Of a DNA stretch of 64,000 nt, positions 24,364 through 33,350 are shown one piece after another. Source of the stretch: Uloborus plumipes (Eukaryota; Arthropoda; Arachnida; Araneae; Uloboridae); assembly GCA_038373865.1 (NCBI GenBank), contig JAXGGA010003444.1, positions 1 to 64,000 of the forward strand. Reading direction: 5' to 3'. The notes below the pieces were generated by a model. The model was not told the origin of the DNA and searched no databases. It was given only the letters and a program-made list of their open reading frames with translations. The stretch's first letter is position 1. Each line of letters opens with the position of its first letter. The translations under genes were made by a program, and so were the position numbers.

Positions 24364-25845
24364 CAAGAATACGTAGAAACATAGGGTTGCAAATACAAGG
24401 CTGACGTGCTATATCCACACAAAGCTAGAAACTGACGGATGCTCAAATTTGTTGTATAAAGACGATTTTACACAATACTTTACTAGTTTGTAGGCAAGAT
24501 TTAAATCTGTTGCTTAAATTTGCGGCTTTTAGCTGTAATATAGGCGTCACGACGACAATCCAGCAATCGGTGAAAGCTTGTGAGAATGACTCACCGTATC
24601 AATGGTTGGTACGTGGGCATTGTGACATGTGTAATAGAGCTGCAGGCAGCAATTTCCACTGCTTTAAACCTTTCTAAAATATTAAAACGTTGTAAAAAAC
24701 GTTGTGCAGTAAAATTGATCTGTGTCACATCCGTCCTTTTCCTGAATTGTGTGTGCGTAGGGCATTAGCCTTGCATTTGCAACTCTATGTTCCAATGTAT
24801 TCTTGTTTGTTTAACTGCTTTCTATCAACCAGTAAAATTCTGATGTCTTGTTCAGTCTTAGCATACTAGTGAAAGTTTCAAAGCAAGAATTTTTTTTCTA
24901 AATTTAGAAAAGAAAAGCAGCAGTGAAAACATTTACTTTCTGCCGACGGTTGCTGCCGAATTGGTCCAGCTAAGACGAGTCTACCTGAACAAGAGGGAAA
25001 AAAATTTGATGCACGTGTTTCGCTCATTTCAAAATGTCTCTGTTTAAATTGGAGGTTAAAGCACATCGGCAAAAGCTGGCACCCCTGAAAACTAATACAA
25101 GCATCCATTTCCGCCTGTAAACAGAATGTTAGCGTTTTCATCTTATCCTTGGTCGGACTGCAACAGGACTTAATTTTGCTGGTTATAATAATGACGTCCG
25201 CGTAATTTAATATTCACTTTTGTTTCTACAAACCGTTGTCTTCGATTAAAAAGATCAAAGAAGAGAAAAAAAAAACGTCTGCACCGAACATTAGCTCAAT
25301 TGTTGCTGCAGCAATCCTTTATCAGTTAGCCTTCTTCGCCGAAAGACAGCATTCTTCCGAAAATGATCCCAAGTTAGAGCTTTAAAAGAAATTAATTACA
25401 ACGCTGGAATCACTGTGTGCAGCCTCCGACAGAGAAACCAAACAAAGACAGGGGCTAAAAATCCCCCGTGCAGTGGCACTTTCCCCCCAGGGAGTTCTGT
25501 TTGAGGGATACAGATCCTTCTCCCGGATACCTTTTGCCCCCCCCCCTCCCCCTACGCCCTGTCGAGTCTTTGGAGGGGCTTTAGTTGACATATATGTTCT
25601 GTGTCTTCTTTCCTCCGGGAGATGAAAAGATAGAACTGGAGGAATAGCTGGCTTCTGCGAGAAAGCAAAGCGATGTTTACTTTTCATACATTTACAGGAG
25701 TTTTTTTTTTCCTTTTCTTTAATATGGCTTTGACACCACTGTTAGATTAATATAGTATATGGTTCTGTGCGAGCTGGATTATTTATACGTTTTTTTCTTT
25801 AGTGTAGACGAAATGATTCAAATTTCAGTTAAGTTTGTGAAGTAT
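24363..25845. other. Unique sequence, no feature seen
   Basis: AT-rich except for a C-rich patch near 25530-25560. Open frames are short and have no recognisable domains. Confidence 0.45.
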
Positions 25846-26012
25846 CACAGCAAAAAATGAACTGCTGTTTTTACAGTAAAATACTGGCAGCCGCGTGTCC
25901 AAATTAAAACTGTAAAATGCCCAGTAAAAAACTGTAAAACTAGCAATTTTACTGTTTCTTACTGTAAAATTAGCTGTATTATACTGTAAAAACAACATTA
26001 ATTTTTGCAGTG
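25846..26012. mobile_element. ACTGTAAAA-family MITE, short copy
   Basis: The left end CACAGCAAAAAATGAACTGC and the right end built on CATTAATTTTTGCAGTG are inverted. The interior is made of the words ACTGTAAAA, TTTTACTG and TACTGGCAGC that define this family elsewhere (37441-38016, 50992-54855). There is no coding capacity. Confidence 0.75.
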
Positions 26013-26189
26013 TAGTGTTAAAAACTCCTAAATCGTACCATCCGTTAATGAAAATACCCTCAAATAAGCTTAATTATTGTATTGTACACTGCAAAAAAAA
26101 TGTTGTTTTTGCAGTACAATACTGGCAGCAGAGATCCCAGTTTAAAACTGAAAAAGCACAGTAATGAAACTGTAAAACTAGCTGTTTTA

Positions 26190-26333
26190 AGGCTCTGCTC
26201 CACATCAGCAGAAAACGCGACCGAAACCACAGGCAGAAACCGAAAATCCTGGTACTTTCCATAGGAACACCATTTAATCCATTTTACGTTTCTGCTTTAC
26301 GCTCGCGTTTTTCGCTCATGTGGAGCAGGGCCC
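26190..26333. mobile_element. PIF/Harbinger-like MITE, copy 1 of a TTA-sharing pair
   Basis: 144 bp with termini AGGCTCTGCTCCACAT and ATGTGGAGCAGGGCCC, flanked by TTA at 26187-26189 and 26334-26336. A 3-bp TTA duplication with GGGC-type termini is characteristic of PIF/Harbinger elements. It is palindromic towards the ends (GCGTTTTTCGCTCATG near the right) and has no coding capacity. Confidence 0.75.
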
Positions 26334-26336
26334 TTA

Positions 26337-26480
26337 GGGCCATGCTCCACATGAGCGTAAAACGCGACCGAAACTGAAGGCAGAAACCGAAAATCCGGGT
26401 ACTTTCCATAGGAACACCATTGAATCCATTTTACGCTTCTGCCTATTTTTTCTGCTTTACGTCGATGTGGAGCATGGCCC
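26337..26480. mobile_element. PIF/Harbinger-like MITE, copy 2 of the pair
   Basis: 144 bp, the same length as copy 1 and closely similar to it (shared CCATAGGAACACCATT). The termini are GGGCCATGCTCCACAT and ATGTGGAGCATGGCCC. It is flanked by TTA at 26334-26336, shared with copy 1, and at 26481-26483. Confidence 0.75.
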
Positions 26481-26566
26481 TTACAGTTTATTAACTAGCA
26501 ATTTTACAGTTTATCGCTCTAAAATTTACAATTATGCAGTTTAATACCATAATATTAGCTGTATTA

Positions 26567-27376
26567 TCTACTTATATTAAAAACTGAGTATCTTTCTAAC
26601 TATCTTTCTTTCTATCTTTCTAACTATCTTTCTATGTCACGCTTCTTTCTCCTGAACGCCAATGAACTGAAAGTCGAACCAGGTACCGATAGATAGGTAA
26701 TTTTTCAAGCTTCTTTAGTTTCAATTGATATAATTATACGATTTTAATTAGCGAAGATATCAATTAATAAGTAGTCAAGTTTGAAGCGATTAAGCCTAAT
26801 AAATGATTAAATATGAAATCCATTCTTGCAAACCGTCGTTGCTATGAAACAGTATAATAACAATGATAATGAGAATTTTGAATGAAGGCTTAACTAAATC
26901 AAACACGAAACTCATAAGCGGGCCACTTACGTAGAATTTTTATCGCTAGCTACTGGTAATATTTTGAAACATTTATTTGTTGAAGAGCCATCTACTTATA
27001 TTAAAAACTGAGTATCTATGTCTGCTTTTTTTTCTTTGAGCGACCTGAACTTAATGAAACTTTCCTCACCATCTTGAAGGCGTGAAGCATCTCAATAATT
27101 CGAATGATTTTTTTATATAGGAAAAAAGTAAAGGCGTGAAGCGCCTGTAAGCGAGCCGCCTTGGCGGGGAGTAGTTTCTTTAAATTTTTTTTCTCACTAC
27201 TTTCAGGGCACGAAGTGCCCGTGCAACGCCGGGCCACGTGCGTGGTATGTCTTGAAATCGAATGAACATTAAATTATATCAAATAATATAATTTCAGAAT
27301 GAGGTAAAAGTTAGAGAGGGGGGACGTTATGCATCAGCATGCCGCAGGAAGCTAATCTAGCTGCCCTGGCAGCTAG
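26567..27376 (+). mobile_element. Helitron-like non-autonomous unit 1 (810 bp)
   Basis: It begins TCTACTTATATTAAAAACTG and ends in CTAG after the palindrome CTAGCTGCCCTGGCAGCTAG. It sits between host A and T, as expected for rolling-circle Helitrons (5-prime TC, 3-prime CTRR, insertion in AT, no target duplication). The same 5-prime terminus occurs again at 26991, so the unit contains two start sequences and one end. A hairpin-rich GC segment near 27206-27240 (GGCACGAAGTGCCC) precedes the end. There is no Rep/helicase gene. Confidence 0.7.
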
Positions 27377-27790
27377 TCTACTTATATTAAAAACTGAGTA
27401 TCTTTCTAACTATCTTTTTTTGTAACTATCTTTCTATGTCACGCTTCTTTCTCCTGAGCGCCAATGAACTGAAAGTCGAACCAGGTACCTATAGATAGGT
27501 AATTTTTCAGGCTTCATTAGTTTCAATCTATATAATTATACGATTTTAATTAGCGAAGATATCAATTAATAAGTAGTCAAGTTTAAAGCGATTAAGCCTA
27601 ATAAATGATTAAATATGAAATCCATTCTTGCAAACCGTCGTTGCTATGAAACAGTGATAACAATGATAATGAGAATTTTGAATGAAGGCTTAACTAAATC
27701 AAACACGAAACTCATAAGCGGGCCACTTACGTAGAATTTTTATCGCTAGCTACTGGTAATATTTTGAAACATTCATTTGTTGAAAAGCCA

Positions 27791-28167
27791 CACTGTTAAA
27801 AATTTTCCTGAAATTTTACGGTAAAAGTTACTGGCATCCATGTTGCCAGTAACTTTCACCGTAAAATCCAATTTTACTGTAAAATTTTACGGTAGAGAAA
27901 AGTAGAGTTAAAAAATGCAAAAAGCTAGGATCGAACCCATGACGCAGTTATCGCACTTCGCTTCTCTATCCACTGTACCGAATAGACCACACATGGCGAA
28001 CAGAAATTGAGTATTATGCTCTTCGCTCAGTAAGTCACGTGGTTTATCAACTGGCGCTGTAATCGTTTCTTTTTTATGGTACAATTTACTGTAAATATTT
28101 TCGTTACTGTAAATGCAACATTTTACAGTAATATTTATCATAAAAGTTTCCTGAATTTTTAACAGTG
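27791..28167. mobile_element. TIR MITE carrying a tRNA-like segment
   Basis: The termini CACTGTTAAAAATTTTCCTG and CCTGAATTTTTAACAGTG are inverted. Compared with the uninterrupted Helitron unit, the site gained only this element plus a 2-bp CA duplication (27789-27790 and 28168-28169), so the boundaries are exact. The arms contain TTTTACGG/CCGTAAAA pairs. The middle is a tRNA-derived segment (next entry). The ends resemble the ACTGTAAAA family. Confidence 0.8.
27920..27981 (-). repeat. tRNA-like segment (SINE head relic) inside the MITE
   Basis: Read on the minus strand it has TACAGTGGATAGAGA, like a D-arm/A box, and about 30 bases later GGGTTCGATCC, a perfect-looking pol III B box. The acceptor stem does not pair convincingly, so a functional tRNA is unlikely. 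A tRNA-derived retroposon fragment captured by the MITE is the better reading. Confidence 0.5.
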
Positions 28168-28720
28168 CATCTACTTATATTAAAAACTGAGTGTCTATGT
28201 CTGCTTTTTTTCTTTGAGCGAGCTGAACTTACTGAAACTCTCCTCACCATCTTGAAAGCGCGAAGCATCTCAATAATTCGAATGATTTTTTATATAGGAA
28301 AAAAGTAAAGGCGTGAAGCGCCTATTAGCGAGCCGCCTTGGCGGGGAGTACTTTCTTGAAATTTTTCTCACTACTTTCAAGGCACGAAGTGCCCGTGCAA
28401 CGCCGGGCCACGTGCGTGGTATGTCTTGAAATCGAATGAACATTAAATTATATCAAATAATATAACTTCAGAATGAGGTAAAAGTTAGAGAGGGGAGACG
28501 TTATGCATCAACATGCCGCAGGAAGCTAATCTAGCTGCCCTGGCAGCTAGTACTATAAAAACAATAGTATAATACTGGCAGCAGAGGTTCCAGTTTAAAA
28601 CAAGTAATATGCACAGTAATAAACTGCAAAACTGGCAATTTTGTAGTTTATTACTGTAAAACTAAGAATTTTACAGGTTACTACTGTAAAATTAGCAATT
28701 TTACTGTAAAATATATCTGA

Positions 28721-29430
28721 AATAAATAGGCTAAGTGTGTATGTGTGTGTGTGTGTGTGCATAAATAGAAAAGTAGCAGAAAAATATCGTGGAAATATTG
28801 AATTAAAAAAAATAACAAAAAGTGCATCATTTTAAAAAGACATATTTATCAATAAAATGTTTTTTAAAAAATCTTTAGGGAATAACTATTAAATTAATCA
28901 TTAAAATTCGTGATGTAACATAATAAATCCATTGATATCGAGTTATTAAGGATCGCAAAAGCATCTTTCATTAAACGGAAGAAATACTTCTGGAATAATA
29001 ATTCGTAAATGAAAACATGCTATATTTATGATTTTGTGAAGTATTTGAATGAATATCTTATGAATGAAAATAAAGTAACCGAAAATTTGCCTTTATTGAA
29101 TGAAATGAAAAATAGCTTGTGTTCCGAATAAACATATTAATAATTTTGTTTGACTGGCGGCTATTTAAAAGGCTGACATTAGATTTTGTTATTGAAATAA
29201 AACTACCTGCACGAATCATATTTGAAATCAAGTTAAACAGAACAAATGAAGCATTTGGCTTCAGTTGGGTGGTTTTCTTTTTGGCCTGAGTACACAAGAT
29301 TGAAGTATGGATCTTGATCGAATAACAAATATAAAATTTCCACTGCTAACAAGCTGCTTTCAGAAAAAGAGATGCATTGAGAACTAATTTTGATTTGTTG
29401 CTAATACGGAAATATCTCTTACCAATTCAA
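28721..29430. other. AT-rich spacer with short TG repeat
   Basis: A TG microsatellite lies at about 28734-28759. The rest is AT-rich with nothing recognised. Confidence 0.45.
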
Positions 29431-29509
29431 AACGATGCCCCCCCACCCCTCCATTTTACTTTTCACCCCTCCCCCTCACCCCTTAAACGACGTTTCAGAG
29501 GCCGATTCA

Positions 29510-29715
29510 AAGACTATGGCAAAGATTCCAAACGTGGGAGATGGGGGGCGGGGAGGGGTGAAGATGGAACTGCGAATATTTGCTCGGGGTAGGCCGACTT
29601 TAATCTTCGGAACCAGCGAAGCGTGTGTCGTGTGAATAAAGCCGAATGAAGAGGGGGGGGGGGGAGGATTTTTAAAAGGGGGGCTTGGATGTGGGGGAGG
29701 TTGGGGGGTAGTGCA
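29510..29715 (+). other. G-rich block, candidate G-quadruplex
   Basis: Repeated runs of four or more G on the plus strand, including a 13-14 base run near 29653 and four further runs within the next 60 bases. The spacing allows intramolecular quadruplexes. Open frames across it are low-complexity Gly/Arg or Pro/Leu and are not credible genes. Confidence 0.5.
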
Positions 29716-29870
29716 GAAATGGTTTCCTTTCTCAAAGAGGAGCTAAACGGGATATCAGGAAAAGGAAAATCGGTGCCGAGAGAAAGGGGTGGCGGAGGGA
29801 ATTTCTGCGAAATGAAATTGAAATCATGGCTGTGTCGTGCAAGGTATGAATTCTGGAAATTATTTCAAGA

Positions 29871-30719
29871 TGGGGTTTGTGGATACGGAATCACTTTTGT
29901 AGGGTTTTTTGGAAGTTGCCATTGTGAGCCCTCTCCTCCTCACATGCGCGAAGTAATGTCACACGGTGGGAGCGCATTGCAAGTTGTTGGTGTTATATGA
30001 ATCCATTCCTCCTTTTTTTCTTCCCTTCTTTTGAGGTTTGGTTAAATTCTTCAGTATATGGTTTGGTGAGAATGTAAATGTCAGGGCTCCAATCTCAAAA
30101 GTTTTGGGCTGCAGCAGCAAAAAAGTTTTTCATGTTTAATTATAATTTTTTTTTTTCTACATGTGCCAGAACGCTCTGAAGAAAAGTGGTCTTCTTGAAA
30201 GAGTCCTTAGGAAGGGATGCTCTGCATTTGCGTATTGAGTAGGAGAAATTTAGGCTATTTAATCCTAAACGAGGATTTTCAAATTAAGACCTTTTGTGGG
30301 GTTTGTGGATACGGAATCACTTTTGTAGGGTTTTTTGGAAGTTGCCATTGTGAACCCTCTCCTCCTCACATGCGCGCAGTAATGTCAGACGGTGGGAGCG
30401 CGTTGCATGTTGTTTGTGCTATATGAATCCATTCCTGTTTTTTTTTTCCTTCGAGTTTTGCTTAAATATTTTGGTATATCGTTTAGTGAGAATGCAAATG
30501 TTCTGTCTGTCTCAAAAGTTTGAGCTGTAGCAGCATAAAAGTTTTTCACGTTTAATGAGAAGTTTCTTTTTTTTTTCATACATGCCAGAAAGCTCTGAAG
30601 AAAAGCTGTCTAACTGAAAGAGTTCTTAGGAAGGGATGCTCTGCATTTGCATATTGAGTAAGAGAAATTTAGGCAAAATGCTATCTAGTTCTAAACGAGG
30701 ATTTTCAAATTAAGACCTT
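29871..30719 (+). repeat. Tandem duplication, two units of ~425 bp
   Basis: Unit 1 (29871-30295) and unit 2 (30296-30719) both begin TGGGGTTTGTGGATACGG and share TTTTGGAAGTTGCCATTGTG and AAGGGATGCTCTGCATTTGC. Each carries a short plus-strand open frame with the same start of sequence. Most base differences in the shared frame change the amino acid (for example Glu/Ala, His/Asp, Gln/His), so it is not behaving as coding sequence. Confidence 0.85.
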
Positions 30720-30909
30720 ATAGTTCCGACTTACTGTGCAACGGGTTCATTTAGGTGTTGTACTGTATTATAGTATAATGGCAGATGATTATGTTAAAAG
30801 ACTTAACTTGAGATTCAACGATTTTGACCATTAAACCTTTAAATGTCACCCGCTAAAACTCTCTGTTTACTACAATTAGCTGTTATTAGTATTGTTTTTT
30901 TTTAAAGTA

Positions 30910-31091
30910 CTTTCGGCCCAGCTTAATTGGGTAACGGATAAACGAATACCCCGCTTATACGAAAAAATATCCTGGAACCGAATATTTTATGCCATAGACG
31001 CAATGTTAAAGTACCCCGTTCAAACAAATACCCCGCTTAAACGATTAATATTTCTTGGAACTGATAGTATTCGTTTAAGCGTGGTCGACAG
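30910..31091. mobile_element. Pogo/Tc1-mariner-like MITE, copy 2
   Basis: Same family as 18476-18633, sharing GGGTAACGGATAAACGAATA and ATATTTCTTGGAAC. It is flanked by TA at 30908-30909 and 31092-31093. The right end inverts to CTGTCGACCACGCTTAAACG, a good match to the left end of copy 1. Confidence 0.7.
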
Positions 31092-31093
31092 TA

Positions 31094-33319
31094 TAGTATA
31101 ATTTTTTTTTCTAAACTCTTTGTCTTTGGACATGACATTAATCTATCTAAAGCATTTTTTTTTTACTTTTGAGCTATGTCCTACTGTAATAATGTATACC
31201 TTTGGTTCATACTTGTGCTCCAAATTTGGAAAATCTTCGCATGACACAAAGAAATAATTATCTTTAAGAACATCTTCAATGTATACCTTCAAAAAAAAAA
31301 CCTACATAAACATTATATTGTAAAATAAAGTTGTTTACATTTACGCTTCTGAGGGAAACATGACAGATTTGATACTGTGTTGCCAGGTTTAAGAATTATA
31401 ATCTGACTAAGCAAGCCTCCTTTTAACTATCAAAACAAACAAAAGCCTTGTGAAAAAATATTCCATGAAAATTACTCGTTGAAGGTCTTAAAAAGTCCTT
31501 CATTTACCTTAGTTTTGTGAAAAGTGCAAGTATTTTCAATGTAAAATTATTTTGTATTTTATTCATTAACGAACTTTGTAAAAATCAGCGCTGTTAAATG
31601 GCTTAATTTTTGAAAAGAAAAATATACTTAAAAATAAGTACAACATCTCGGATTAAAAGTGCGATTAATTTCTAATTTTGCCTTATTAAATAGATAAGCT
31701 TTTGAATACTCGTCAATTTTTTTTAATACCTTAATAATTAGCACTGAATTTTGGAAAAGCTTGTCTAAACTAATGAAGAAAGAAATTCTTACAAAACAAG
31801 CATGAACGTCAAAAGAACGCTAGAACGGTGGTTAGACGCTGTTGCCAATCTTTATTATTAAAAATTTCCTTCCTTGGTATTAAAACGATCCATCATCAAT
31901 ACCAGCTTTAGAATTTTTTTTTTTTTTAATCTTTCCCTTATTAGCATTGATTTTTTAAGAAACGATATATTTTAAAGAATCTAATTAAAAGAATAGCGTG
32001 TATAGAATTTCCGTTTTAAAATGATAAAAAACTTTTGAAAGAATATGTAATTTTTCTATTTCTTTTGAAAGAGATTAAGCTTCGAAAGAGTTGGGGACTT
32101 CTTTTTGAAAATATTAAGATATTATGAAAGCTCCCATAAATAGGATCCCGCGCGCAAAAGAATGTTTTAATTCTTTGTAATACGTTTTTGTGAAGTAAAA
32201 TTCTGAGCTTATTTTGAAGAAAATAAGAAAATGATCTTTTCGCTGCAAAAATTTCTTTTCAAATTGCAGTTGTTTAGCTCTAAAAGACTTAGTATTCGAA
32301 GCTCTCTGTGTATATTATTATGTTCTTTGAACTTTTCAATTTTTAAAGTAATTTAGCAAATAAATAGGAATGAACCATTTCTTAACTGTTATATTTTTCT
32401 CCGGAAATTTTTTTCTAGTCGTTATTTCAAGTTAATTGACTTTTAATGTACGGTAATGTGATAAAAAAAGCTGTTATAAAATTTTTAGAAATAATTTCTT
32501 TTCAGATATACTTTGTTATTTTCACACAACTTTCACTAGTGATTAGAAACGCTTCAATTAAACATATAAATAAACAAACTAATTATAGATAAAAATTAGA
32601 TTACTAATTTATAGTTGAAAACTAAATCAGTTAATCATTTATTTAGGCTGAAATTATTTTTTTTTTACGATTTCGCTGTTTAAAATTTAAAACTAAAGCA
32701 ATAATAAAGAAATAAAATAAAAATAAAAATAACCAAATAGCTTCTTTGACTTCCTTTTTAACTCAAACTTCTTGTTTATGTATTTTAGTTTTATGGATTT
32801 TGTAATACTTTTTAAAGCTCTATTGGTTGACTTATTTTTTTATACTCTTTACTACACCATTTTTACCGGGTGAAAATTTAAAACTAAAAAAATTATAAAT
32901 TATCAAAAAGAATTCCTGACATTCTTTTTTTTTCATCACTCAAACTGCTTTTTATAAGTTTTACATAGTTGTAGTAATAATACCGCTTAAGTTATATTGT
33001 TTGACCTATGTACATTTTTCTACTGTTTGATGCTATTTTGAATAATTTTTCTTAAACACAAATGTAACTGTGCAGAGAATTTGATTAAATTAGTTTGACA
33101 TTAAGGAGGAACATATGCAAAGCTTTCTTTCAATGAAACGATGTTTACGGCTTTTAATTTTAGTTAGTCAATTAAATAATAAAAAATATGTTTATAAATG
33201 GTTTTAAATGTAGTTTAAACTCTCTCTTATCTATTTTCCGTATTTAACGAAATCCACGGAAATTTAGTGAAAACTAATATTTTAAAAGTTTTTAGTTTCT
33301 ATTTATTTATTTATTTATT

Positions 33320-33350
<31 letters not shown>

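Larger units (their letters stand above)
27377..28550 (+). mobile_element. Helitron-like unit 2, directly abutting unit 1 (1,174 bp with insert)
   Basis: It starts at the base after unit 1's CTAG with the same TCTACTTATATTAAAAACTG and ends at 28550 with the same palindrome and CTAG, followed by host T. It is nearly identical to unit 1, including the second internal 5-prime terminus (28170), except for a 377-bp MITE inserted at 27791-28167. The head-to-tail arrangement without host DNA between suggests a rolling-circle concatemer or read-through product. Confidence 0.7.
26087..28720. mobile_element. ACTGTAAAA-family MITE split by nested insertions, 3-prime truncated
   Basis: It starts CACTGCAAAAAAAATGTTG after TA (26085-26086). 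The family sequence is readable at 26087-26189, 26484-26566 and 28551-28720. It is interrupted by two Harbinger-like MITEs and by two Helitron-like units. The join of 26566 to 28551 restores GTATTATACT as in intact family copies. No CAGTG right terminus is found near 28720, so this copy lacks its right end. Confidence 0.75.

Noticed and set aside
25382..25687. 101-codon minus-strand open frame
   Set aside because: It contains a polyglycine tract from a C homopolymer and no domain; likely chance in a less AT-rich patch.
27928..27981. A functional tRNA gene
   Set aside because: A-box and B-box-like words are present, but the acceptor stem and cloverleaf do not close convincingly; treated as a tRNA-derived repeat fragment.
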